From: an uncultured Collinsella sp.
Lineage (GTDB): Bacteria; Actinomycetota; Coriobacteriia; Coriobacteriales; Coriobacteriaceae
Direction of reading: 5' to 3'
Assembly (NCBI GenBank): GCA_902475245.1
Contig: CABRYP010000022.1
Coordinates: forward strand, 1-42,248
DNA: 42,248 nt
Positions 7,704-15,871 of this stretch are shown one piece after another; position 1 is the stretch's first letter, and the number at the start of each line of letters is the position of its first letter. The notes under the pieces were generated by a model. The model was not told where the DNA came from. It ran no database searches and worked only from the letters and a program-made list of their open reading frames with translations. The translations under genes and the position numbers were made by a program.

Positions 7704-9857
7704 TTATTGAACTTTGCTGGCGAACTCGAGGTATTGCATGCGCTGCAGCTTGTCGATCGTCGAGGCGTATGGGCTGTCTTCAGATTCCAAGTCGTAGCGC
7801 AGCCCGTCGGCACCAAGATAGCCGGCGACATTGATGGTGGGCACATCTGACCTTGTTGCAAGCAGGGCCTTTTGATAGTCAGTGAGCGGGGCGCCGATCT
7901 TATTAAGGGTAATAGCTGCAATCTCGTTTGCCCCGACGGTGTCGTAGACGTTGAGCTCGGTATTGCCGGCGATTTCATAGTTAGCCCAGACGAAATAGGT
8001 CGACTGATAGATACGGAAAGCGTGGCTTGCCGTATCTTCCTGAGGGTACAGCTCGTCGTTGAGAGTCGTTGCGGCGCTCGGCTGATGGTCGCCAAAAAAG
8101 ACAAGAACAACCGGTCTGCCGATATTGCGGAGCTCGTTGATAAAGTACTCGAGGTCCCGGTCGGATGCATTGATGCAGGTGAGATAGGTATTGAGCGCGC
8201 TATTGGCGCCCTCGCTGGCTCCCTCGACCCAATAGTTTGTCAGCTCTTCGACGGGAACGGTGCCATAGTCGTAGCCGCCGTGATTTTGCATCGTGACGTC
8301 AAAGATGAACTGCGGGGCTTCGTCGGTTCTGAGCAGGTCGAGTATCTTGTCGTAGGTGGCGTAGTCGCATACGCCGGCATGGTAATAGGGCGCACCTTCG
8401 AAATCGCCGATTGATAGAAAGTCTCCAAAACCCAGCTGCTGATAGATTTTATCTCGATGGTAGTTGACGGGGTTTTGCGGGTGCATAGCGGTAGTGGTAT
8501 ACCCGAGCTCTTTAAGGTCCTTTGCCAGGCTGTTGACGCCATTCATCTGATACAGCTGATAGGGGATTTTGCCTAATCCGACAAAGGCCGTTGTCGCTCC
8601 GGTCAAAAATTCGAATTCGGAGTTCGCCGTTCCGCCACCGGTGACCGAAGCGAGCATGGTGCCGCGAACAAGTGTGTCGGGAAGCGAGTTGTAGAATGCG
8701 GGACCGGTGTACCCGGCCGCCTGGAGCTGCTCAAAGCACGAAAGGTCGCTAAAACTCTCGTTCATGACGGCAACAATCGTCGGCTTGATTTCATTGAACT
8801 GGGCAACGGCCGCCGCGCGCTGCTCGCTCGAGCCATACGTGCTGTCGTAGGCGGCGGCGAGCTCCTGCTCGATGCTCTGCGCCTCATCGGGCGTATAGTC
8901 TTCGGGCTTTTCAATGGGCAACTCGTTGACCATTTCGGTGAACGAAGTGATAAAACCCTGAGACGCATACGTGGTGATGGGCTGCCAACGGTCAAATCCA
9001 AAATCCAGCGACTGCTCCAAGTCGATGTTGGAAAAGCCCAAGAGCCCCACAACGGTCACTAGCAGAAAAGCGCAGAGGTTAGCGGCGATTGCGGGGAAGA
9101 CATGGGCGGGCGTACGGAGCTTTCGCGGTCGGATAAGCGAAAGAAGCCCCAGGGAAATCTCCAGCAGGGCGAGTGAGGTTACGATTCCTGCAGTGAAGGT
9201 GAACTCATATCCCTCACTTACTTCCATTGCGGTGCCCAATGCCAAAATGTCGCTCGGCAGGATGGCCTCGCCTTTAAACGTTATGACGAAGTGCTCGGCA
9301 ATGCCAAGGGTACAACAGACGACGGGCACGAGGGCCATGACTCCTCCATGACGCTGTCCCAGCAAATAAAGGGAGAGCAGAACCGTCGCGAGCAGCCCAA
9401 CGGAAAACCCGAATGAGTTGGCGGGAATGCGATAGAACGTTTCGTTGCAGGCAATTTCGAGTGAAACGAACGAGAGCGCTGAAACAGCGGCGACGACAAG
9501 GATGTCGCGGCAAATACAGGCAACCGTTCCCGTCGCAAGATCGGTTTGGTCGATAAGTCCCGAAACCAAGGGCTCGACAAGAAGTATGACGGCGGCAGCA
9601 CCGAGCGCCGAATAAGAAAGGACCCATAGGGAACAGTCCTCATTTACGAGCAATTGATTCGTAATCCATGCAGCTACCATGCCGAGCGGGATGAGGAGCA
9701 TCGCGCACCAAAAGACGCGGGCAATGGGCGGTTTTTCGTTGTGTTTGATTGAAAAATACACGCGCACGACGACGGCGGCCACGATAAGGACGGCGATGAA
9801 TATGGGCAGATTGGCCATGCCACTCGAAGTGATTTCAAGGGGGATATCTTCGGTCAT
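7704..9857 (-). CDS. LTA synthase-like membrane sulfatase/phosphotransferase
   Basis: A 717-aa polytopic membrane protein with about 300 N-terminal residues rich in hydrophobic segments, then an extracellular alkaline-phosphatase/sulfatase fold domain like lipoteichoic acid synthase LtaS. Likely metal and catalytic residues: Glu367 (MNESF), Thr410 nucleophile (GGGTANSEFEF), His526 (QNHGG), and Asp590/His591 (FGDHQP). The Glu-Thr spacing matches LtaS. It would transfer a phospho-glycerol type head group onto a surface glycolipid or glycan; the real product in this organism cannot be read from sequence. The start ATG at 9857 has AGAGG upstream. It is divergent from uvrA across 193 nt. Confidence 0.85.
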   Translation of the reverse strand: MTEDIPLEITSSGMANLPIFIAVLIVAAVVVRVYFSIKHNEKPPIARVFWCAMLLIPLGMVAAWITNQLLVNEDCSLWVLSYSALGAAAVILLVEPLVSGLIDQTDLATGTVACICRDILVVAAVSALSFVSLEIACNETFYRIPANSFGFSVGLLATVLLSLYLLGQRHGGVMALVPVVCCTLGIAEHFVITFKGEAILPSDILALGTAMEVSEGYEFTFTAGIVTSLALLEISLGLLSLIRPRKLRTPAHVFPAIAANLCAFLLVTVVGLLGFSNIDLEQSLDFGFDRWQPITTYASQGFITSFTEMVNELPIEKPEDYTPDEAQSIEQELAAAYDSTYGSSEQRAAAVAQFNEIKPTIVAVMNESFSDLSCFEQLQAAGYTGPAFYNSLPDTLVRGTMLASVTGGGTANSEFEFLTGATTAFVGLGKIPYQLYQMNGVNSLAKDLKELGYTTTAMHPQNPVNYHRDKIYQQLGFGDFLSIGDFEGAPYYHAGVCDYATYDKILDLLRTDEAPQFIFDVTMQNHGGYDYGTVPVEELTNYWVEGASEGANSALNTYLTCINASDRDLEYFINELRNIGRPVVLVFFGDHQPSAATTLNDELYPQEDTASHAFRIYQSTYFVWANYEIAGNTELNVYDTVGANEIAAITLNKIGAPLTDYQKALLATRSDVPTINVAGYLGADGLRYDLESEDSPYASTIDKLQRMQYLEFASKVQ

Positions 9858-9975
9858 GGACGTTCCTCTGTTACAGCAAATTAAGTTCAGTTTTAGATTA
9901 CTCTAACCTTTCCACGGCATTTCGAGAAACAAAGCACCCGACACGCAAAGCAAAAGGTCTGCGAATCTTGTATTA

Positions 9976-9989
9976 CGAACATCTGTGCG
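9976..9989 (+). promoter_or_regulatory. LexA-like (SOS) box upstream of uvrA
   Basis: CGAACATCTGTGCG fits the Gram-positive LexA consensus CGAAC-N4-GTTCG except at a few positions in the second half. It lies 62 nt before uvrA, a classical SOS gene, in the divergent region with the LTA-synthase-like gene. The core promoter nearby is not clear. Confidence 0.45.
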
Positions 9990-10050
9990 CGTTGAGTGCG
10001 TTAAACTCATCGACAGTGTGATTTGAGGTTATAGGAGGCAAGGAGCTTCC

Positions 10051-12927
10051 ATGTCTGATTCTTCTATCGTTATCCGTGGTGCGCGCGAACACAACCTGCG
10101 CAATATCGATGTTTCCATCCCGCGCGACGAGCTCGTGGTCATTACCGGTCTTTCGGGCTCGGGCAAGAGCTCGCTGGCGTTTGACACGATCTATGCCGAG
10201 GGTCAGCGTCGCTACGTGGAGAGCCTGTCGAGTTATGCGCGCCAGTTTTTAGGCCAGATGGACAAGCCCGATCTAGACTCGATCGACGGCCTTTCGCCGG
10301 CCGTCTCGATCGATCAGAAGACGACGTCCAAGAATCCGCGCTCGACGGTGGGTACTGTAACTGAGATTTATGACTACCTTCGCTTGCTTTTTGCACGCGT
10401 GGGCACGCCGCACTGTCCCGAGTGCGGTCGCGTTATCGAGCGCCAGACCACCGACCAGGTCGCCGATAAGGTCCTGGCAGCGGGAGAGGGTCGTCGTGCG
10501 TTTGTGCTGGCACCGGTGGTGCGCGGGCGCAAAGGCGAGTACGCAAAATTGTTCGAGGATCTTCGGGCTGAGGGCTTTAGCCGCGTGCGTGTCGACGGCG
10601 AAGTACGCTCGCTCGACGACCCCATCGATCTGGACAAAAAGTTCAAGCACGATATCGAGGTCGTAGTCGACCGCATCGTGATTCGGGAAAACTCTCTGGG
10701 CCGTATCGCCGAGTCGGTTGAACAGGCGACTGCCTTGGCACACGGCAATGTGAACGTGTACATGCTGCCCGATCGCGATGCTCCCGAGGGAACCGAGGGC
10801 GAGCTGCTGGAGTATTCGTTGGCTCTGGCGTGCCCGGAGCACGGGCACTCCATCGACGACCTACAACCCCGCGACTTTTCGTTCAACGCGCCCTATGGTG
10901 CGTGTCCCGAGTGCGATGGTCTGGGCTTTAAGAAAACGGTCGATGCCGAGGCGCTGATTGAGGACCCGTCGAAGTCGATTGCCGATGGGGTCTTTGGAAG
11001 CCTGTTCGGCAATTCGAACTACTACCCCCAGATCTTCGCCGCGGTCTGTAAGCACTTTAAGGTGAGCGCGGATACACCGTGGGAAGACCTACCTCCGCGA
11101 GTGCGCCGTGCATTTTTGGATGGCATGGGCGACAAGAAGATTTCGGTGGACTATCAAAAGCTCGACGGTCGTCGCAGCCAGTGGGACACCAAGTTTTCGG
11201 GCGTGCGCAATATCCTGTACGAGCGCTATACCGAGACGACCAACGAGAACACTAAGGCGCGCCTGGAGAAGTACATTCGCGAGGAGCCGTGTTCGAGCTG
11301 CCATGGTGCTCGCCTGCGCCCCGAGATGCTCGCCGTCACCGTGGGCGGCAAGTCCATTTATGAGGTTTGTTGCCTGTCGTGCCGCGAGTCGCTCGAGTTT
11401 TTTGAGGACCTTGAGCTCACCGAGCGTCAACAATTCATCGGCGGTCGTATCGTCAAGGAAATCCTGGAACGCTTGCGTTTTCTGGTTGATGTCGGCCTTG
11501 ATTATCTGACGCTCGATCGTGCTTCGGCGACGCTTTCCGGCGGTGAGGCGCAGCGCATTCGCCTGGCTACGCAGATCGGTGCGGGCCTCATGGGCGTTCT
11601 CTATATTCTGGACGAGCCTTCGATTGGTCTTCACCAGCGCGACAACGAGCGGCTGATTAAGACACTCGAGCGCCTGCGCGATATCGGCAACACCGTTATC
11701 GTCGTTGAACACGATGAGGACACGATTCGCGCTGCCGACTATGTGATCGATATGGGGCCAGGCGCGGGCGTCAACGGCGGGCACGTGGTCGCCGCGGGAA
11801 CGCCTGCCGATATCATGGCGTGCCCCGATTCCATGACGGGTGCTTATTTGACCGGCAAGCGGATGATCCGCGTGCCAGACGAGCGCCGTAAGCCCGGCCG
11901 CGGCTGCCTTAAGATCACGGGCGCCCGCGCCAACAACCTCAAAAACGTTACCGCCAAGATTGAGTTCGGTACGCTCACAGTCGTTACCGGTGTTTCGGGA
12001 TCGGGCAAGAGCTCCCTGGTCACCGATACGATTGCGCCCGCGCTTACGAATGCCATCCACCGTTCGACGCGTCCCGTGGGTCCGTACAAGAAGATTGAGG
12101 GCATCGAGTGCATCGATAAGGTGATCGACATTGACCAGTCGCCGATCGGTCGCACGCCGCGTTCGAACCCTGCGACCTATATTGGCCTGTGGGATGATCT
12201 GCGCGCGCTGTTTGCGAGCACGCCGGAGTCGAAGGCGCGTGGCTACTCGCCGGGACGCTTCTCCTTTAATGTGAGCGGCGGACGCTGCGAGGCGTGCAAG
12301 GGCGACGGCCAGATCAAGATTGAGATGCACTTTCTTCCCGATATTTATGTTCCCTGCGAGGCTTGTGGCGGCAAGCGCTATAACCGCGAGACGCTCGAGG
12401 TTACCTATCGTGGCAAGACTATCTCGGACGTACTTGACATGAGCGTGGCCGAGGCACTGGCTTTCTTTGGGAATATTCCGCAGATCAAGCGAAAGCTTCA
12501 AACCCTGTATGACGTCGGCCTAGGTTATGTGAGCTTGGGCCAGCCCGCCACGACGCTCTCGGGTGGTGAGGCGCAGCGCGTAAAGCTCGCCAAGGAGCTT
12601 CATCGCCGTCAGACGGGTAAGACGTTCTATATTTTGGACGAGCCTACGACCGGTCTTCATTTTGAGGACGTTCGCCAGTTACTTGATGTGTTGCAGCGTC
12701 TAGTCGATGCGGGCAATACGGTGTTGGTGATCGAGCACAACCTCGATGTCATCAAGGTCGCCGACCGTCTGATCGATATGGGTCCCGAGGGTGGCAACGG
12801 TGGCGGAACTGTCGTGGTCTCGGGTACGCCAGAGCAGGTTGCGGCATGCCCGCAGAGCTATACCGGCAAGTTCTTGGCGCCGTTGCTCAAACGCGATAAG
12901 GAGCGTCAAGCGCAACTCGATGCCTAA
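10051..12927 (+). CDS. uvrA: Excinuclease ABC subunit A (UvrA)
   Basis: ATPase that scans DNA for bulky lesions and loads UvrB. The 958 aa are the family's usual length and contain two ABC modules: Walker A GLSGSGKS (about 33-40) with its signature LSGGEAQRIRLA, and the second GVSGSGKS with LSGGEAQRVKLA. Zinc-binding clusters are visible (CPECG near 120, CSSCHG near 410, CEACKG and CEACGG in the second half). The conserved YVESLSSYARQFLGQM segment after the first P-loop is intact. An AGGAGG-like site precedes the ATG. A LexA-like box 62 nt upstream suggests DNA-damage control. Confidence 0.98.
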   Translation: MSDSSIVIRGAREHNLRNIDVSIPRDELVVITGLSGSGKSSLAFDTIYAEGQRRYVESLSSYARQFLGQMDKPDLDSIDGLSPAVSIDQKTTSKNPRSTVGTVTEIYDYLRLLFARVGTPHCPECGRVIERQTTDQVADKVLAAGEGRRAFVLAPVVRGRKGEYAKLFEDLRAEGFSRVRVDGEVRSLDDPIDLDKKFKHDIEVVVDRIVIRENSLGRIAESVEQATALAHGNVNVYMLPDRDAPEGTEGELLEYSLALACPEHGHSIDDLQPRDFSFNAPYGACPECDGLGFKKTVDAEALIEDPSKSIADGVFGSLFGNSNYYPQIFAAVCKHFKVSADTPWEDLPPRVRRAFLDGMGDKKISVDYQKLDGRRSQWDTKFSGVRNILYERYTETTNENTKARLEKYIREEPCSSCHGARLRPEMLAVTVGGKSIYEVCCLSCRESLEFFEDLELTERQQFIGGRIVKEILERLRFLVDVGLDYLTLDRASATLSGGEAQRIRLATQIGAGLMGVLYILDEPSIGLHQRDNERLIKTLERLRDIGNTVIVVEHDEDTIRAADYVIDMGPGAGVNGGHVVAAGTPADIMACPDSMTGAYLTGKRMIRVPDERRKPGRGCLKITGARANNLKNVTAKIEFGTLTVVTGVSGSGKSSLVTDTIAPALTNAIHRSTRPVGPYKKIEGIECIDKVIDIDQSPIGRTPRSNPATYIGLWDDLRALFASTPESKARGYSPGRFSFNVSGGRCEACKGDGQIKIEMHFLPDIYVPCEACGGKRYNRETLEVTYRGKTISDVLDMSVAEALAFFGNIPQIKRKLQTLYDVGLGYVSLGQPATTLSGGEAQRVKLAKELHRRQTGKTFYILDEPTTGLHFEDVRQLLDVLQRLVDAGNTVLVIEHNLDVIKVADRLIDMGPEGGNGGGTVVVSGTPEQVAACPQSYTGKFLAPLLKRDKERQAQLDA

Positions 12928-12949
12928 TACATAGGTGTTTTTGAAACAT

Positions 12950-12990
12950 GAGCGCCGCCGATTCCTTGCGATTCGGTGGCGCTCTCTTTG
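12950..12990 (+). terminator. uvrA terminator
   Basis: A 12-bp stem with one G-T pair (12950-12961 with 12973-12984) is followed by TCTTTG, 22 nt after the uvrA stop. The T tail is short. Confidence 0.7.
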
Positions 12991-13020
12991 TTGAGATAGC
13001 GTATGCCGCGCAAATGGACA

Positions 13021-13026
13021 TATACT
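13021..13026 (+). promoter_or_regulatory. Candidate -10 element before ybaK
   Basis: TATACT lies 37 nt before the ybaK start, just after the uvrA terminator. No good -35 is seen at 16-18 nt. Confidence 0.3.
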
Positions 13027-13063
13027 TAAAAATTGCGTTCTTATATGAGGGAAAGGATATGCC

Positions 13064-13564
13064 ATGCCGAAGGCCGTGAAGACGCCAAAGACCAACGCCA
13101 TGCGTGAGCTGGAAAGCGCCGGCATCCCCTATGTTCTCCATACGTACGAAGACGATGACGACGAATCGTCGGGGCTGGGCGTCGCGATTTCCGAGCAGCT
13201 TGGCGAGGAGCCCGGTCAGGGATTTAAGACCCTGGTCTGCACGACGCCGTCCAACGACCATGTCGTATGCTGCATTCCCGTTGCCGACGAGCTCGACCTC
13301 AAGGCCGCCGCGCGCGCCGCAGGCGAAAAGTCGCTGACCATGATGCATGTCAAAGATTTGCTTGCCGCGACGGGGTATGTCCGCGGCGGTTGCAGTCCGG
13401 TCGGTATGAAAAAACGCTTCCGGACTCTGATCGATGAGACATGCGTCCTTTGGGATACCATTTTTATCTCGGGTGGCAAGCGCGGCTATCAGCTTGAGCT
13501 TGCTCCCGATGACTTAGTTGCATTTTGCGGGGCGACGGTTGCCCCGATCACGAGAGAGGACTGA
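13064..13564 (+). CDS. ybaK: YbaK-type aminoacyl-tRNA (Cys-tRNAPro) deacylase
   Basis: A 166-aa trans-editing enzyme of the YbaK/ProX superfamily that hydrolyses mischarged tRNA, usually Cys-tRNAPro. Family features: N-terminal TNAMRELESAGIPY, the catalytic-lysine segment GFKTLV, and the GGCSPVGMKKR motif that is characteristic of YbaK. Length is normal. AAAGGA sits 6 nt before the ATG at 13064; a second ATG at 13059 is out of frame. murJ follows after 3 nt, so the two are likely cotranscribed. Confidence 0.9.
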   Translation: MPKAVKTPKTNAMRELESAGIPYVLHTYEDDDDESSGLGVAISEQLGEEPGQGFKTLVCTTPSNDHVVCCIPVADELDLKAAARAAGEKSLTMMHVKDLLAATGYVRGGCSPVGMKKRFRTLIDETCVLWDTIFISGGKRGYQLELAPDDLVAFCGATVAPITRED

Positions 13565-13567
13565 GCG

Positions 13568-15871
13568 ATGCCGCAGGAAGAATCAAAGCGCGGAGCTCAC
13601 TTTGCAAAAGGGTCGGCTCCTCAGACGCCCGCGCCCGAGGCCGCTTCGTTCGATAACGAGATTCGAAACGCCTGGTCCGCTGCCGCTGACCCGGGCGAGA
13701 CGGCCGTGTACTTGCGTGCCGCCGGTGCCGGCACGGCACTTCCCCGTACGGTTCTTTCTTCGGCTCGTCCCGATGAGACGGCTGTCTTTTTGGTCGCCGC
13801 TCAATCGAGCGCCAGCGTGATGCCGATCGCCTCCGAGGCTCCTCGTGCGCCGCGTCCCGATGAGACGGCGGTGTTTTTGATGGCAGCCCAGGGAAAGAGC
13901 ACACCGCAGAGCGCTCCTGCCGCTCGTTCCGCCAAGCCCACGGCTCATGATGATGGCGAACCGCTTTTTTCGGATGACGAATGGTCGCCGCTTGGTTCGA
14001 CCGATCCCGTCGAGGGCGTGGCCATCGACGGTGATGACGACTGGGACCTTCTGTCGTTTTCTGCCCGAACCGTCGCCGCCAATGAAGTTGACACGGTGTT
14101 TGGCGACCATGCCATATTCGATGATGATGCCGTATCCGGTAACAACACGCCGAACAGCGATGACGCCGCACCTGCTGATGACGCCGTTTTGGTTGACGAT
14201 CCCTTTGCGATAACCGGCTCCTTTGCCGTCGTGGATGATTTGCCGCCACAAGATGAGGTTTATGAGGACTCTCAGGACGACGTAGACGATATGGGTTCGT
14301 CGGACTACTCCACGGTTGGTCGTTCTGCTGGCCTTATGACCGTGCTGACCATCGTGTCGCGTGTCACCGGGTTTATCCGCACGTGGGCCATGGCGGCCGC
14401 CATCGGTATGTCGCTGCTCTCGTCCTCCTATCAGGTTGCCAACAACCTGCCCAACATGCTCTACGAGCTCGTGATGGGCGGCATGCTCGTTACGGCGTTT
14501 TTGCCAGTGTATATGGGTGTGAGGCGCGAGCAGGGTCGCGAGGCATCGAACGAGTATGTCGGCAACCTGCTTGGTATTCTGCTTCTGCTGCTGGGCGGTA
14601 TCTCGCTGCTGGGCACCGTGTTTGCTCCCGGCTTTATTTGGACGCAGTCGTTCCTTTCGGGCGATGGTGGCAGCATGGATACCGCTGCGTTCATGTTCCG
14701 CTTCTTTGCTATTCAAATTCTGTTTTATGGCTTGGGCTCGGTGTTCTCGGGCGTTCTCAACGCACACCGCGACTATTTCTGGTCGACGTTTGCCCCGGTT
14801 CTCAACAATGTCATCGTCATCGCCAGCTTTATGGGCTTTGCTCCCGTGTCTGCACAATTTGGCGAGCAGGCCGGTATTATCTTGATCGCAGCTGGTACGA
14901 CCCTCGGCGTCTTTGTCCAGATGGCCTGCCAGATTCCCGCGCTTGGCAAGCATGGCGTGCATCCTCATATCCATATCGACTTTAAGGATCCCGCGCTGCG
15001 ACAGACGATCGCGCTTGGTATCCCGACGCTGCTCGCCACGGTGTGCATGTTTGTCTCGACCTCCATTACCAATGCCGCCGCGCTGGTGGTGCAGCCCGAG
15101 ACCGGCCCTTCCGTCATCGCATATGCGCGCCTGTGGTACACATTGCCCTATGCGCTGATCGCCGCCTCGCTTTCGACGGCACTCTATACCGAACTCTCTC
15201 ACGATGCGCAGGAGAAGGATTACGACAGCGTCCGCACGGGCATTTCGCGCGGTGTCGCCCAGATGCTCTTCTTCCTGATTCCGTTTGCGATGTATCTGAT
15301 CGTCTTCGCCCGTCCGCTCAACATGATCTACTGCGCCGGCAAGTTCGATGAATCCGGTGTGGCGCTGGTGTCGGAGTTCCTTATCTATCTGGCACTTTCC
15401 CTGCCGTTCTACGGCGTGGTCGTGCTGATGCAGAAGAGCTTCTCGGCCCTGCTCGATATGAAACCTTATAGCCGCTATTGCCTGTACTCCGCTATCGGCC
15501 AGGCCGGTTCGGTGCTGCTGTTTGGCGTGGTGCTGGGCTACGGTATGCCGGCAATTGCGCTTTCGTACGTCGTTGACTACGTGGTCTTGGTCGGATGCTC
15601 ACTGTGGTGGCTGCGCCGTCGTCTGCATGGCCTTCAGGTCAAGTCTATCCTGCATGGCGGTTTCTTCGGCCTACTGTTCGGTGGCTTGGGCGCTGCCGCG
15701 GGCGCCGGCGTCATGTGGGCACTTGAGCACTTTGTCGGAGCGCTTGGCAGCTCGATCCTCATTACCCTGGGCTACGTTTGTGTTGCAGGCGTCGTCTCGC
15801 TCGCTGTAACTTTTGGTCTTGCCTTCGTCTTTAAGATGCCCGAGGTCTCGGCGCTGCTTCGTCGCAAGTAG
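13568..15871 (+). CDS. murJ: Lipid II flippase MurJ with a long acidic N-terminal extension
   Basis: Integral membrane flippase of the MOP superfamily that moves lipid II across the membrane for peptidoglycan synthesis. The core starts near residue 240 (GRSAGLMTVLTIVSRVTGF, then the MurJ segment SYQVANNLPNMLYEL) and runs to the end as about 14 hydrophobic segments. The first 240 residues are unlike MurJ: they are acidic, Ala/Asp-rich, probably disordered and cytosolic. They hold three copies of a xPxETAV(F/Y)LxAA motif (Thr45, Thr71, Thr100), resembling Ser/Thr-kinase and FHA target sites. The total of 767 aa against about 520 in the plain family is explained by this tail. The following uvrC start abuts the stop codon. 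Confidence 0.95.
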   Translation: MPQEESKRGAHFAKGSAPQTPAPEAASFDNEIRNAWSAAADPGETAVYLRAAGAGTALPRTVLSSARPDETAVFLVAAQSSASVMPIASEAPRAPRPDETAVFLMAAQGKSTPQSAPAARSAKPTAHDDGEPLFSDDEWSPLGSTDPVEGVAIDGDDDWDLLSFSARTVAANEVDTVFGDHAIFDDDAVSGNNTPNSDDAAPADDAVLVDDPFAITGSFAVVDDLPPQDEVYEDSQDDVDDMGSSDYSTVGRSAGLMTVLTIVSRVTGFIRTWAMAAAIGMSLLSSSYQVANNLPNMLYELVMGGMLVTAFLPVYMGVRREQGREASNEYVGNLLGILLLLLGGISLLGTVFAPGFIWTQSFLSGDGGSMDTAAFMFRFFAIQILFYGLGSVFSGVLNAHRDYFWSTFAPVLNNVIVIASFMGFAPVSAQFGEQAGIILIAAGTTLGVFVQMACQIPALGKHGVHPHIHIDFKDPALRQTIALGIPTLLATVCMFVSTSITNAAALVVQPETGPSVIAYARLWYTLPYALIAASLSTALYTELSHDAQEKDYDSVRTGISRGVAQMLFFLIPFAMYLIVFARPLNMIYCAGKFDESGVALVSEFLIYLALSLPFYGVVVLMQKSFSALLDMKPYSRYCLYSAIGQAGSVLLFGVVLGYGMPAIALSYVVDYVVLVGCSLWWLRRRLHGLQVKSILHGGFFGLLFGGLGAAAGAGVMWALEHFVGALGSSILITLGYVCVAGVVSLAVTFGLAFVFKMPEVSALLRRK
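13688..13891 (+). repeat. Three ETAV(F/Y)LxAA peptide repeats in the MurJ N-terminus
   Basis: The repeats encode DPGETAVYLRAA (13688-13723), RPDETAVFLVAAQ (13766-13804) and RPDETAVFLMAAQ (13853-13891). The last two are near-identical in DNA for the first 16 bases and then differ at silent and wobble positions, so the peptide rather than the DNA seems conserved. Confidence 0.9.

Noticed and set aside
13583..15202. Open frame of 539 codons antisense to murJ
   Set aside because: Shadow of the murJ frame, rich in Arg and His, with no family resemblance.
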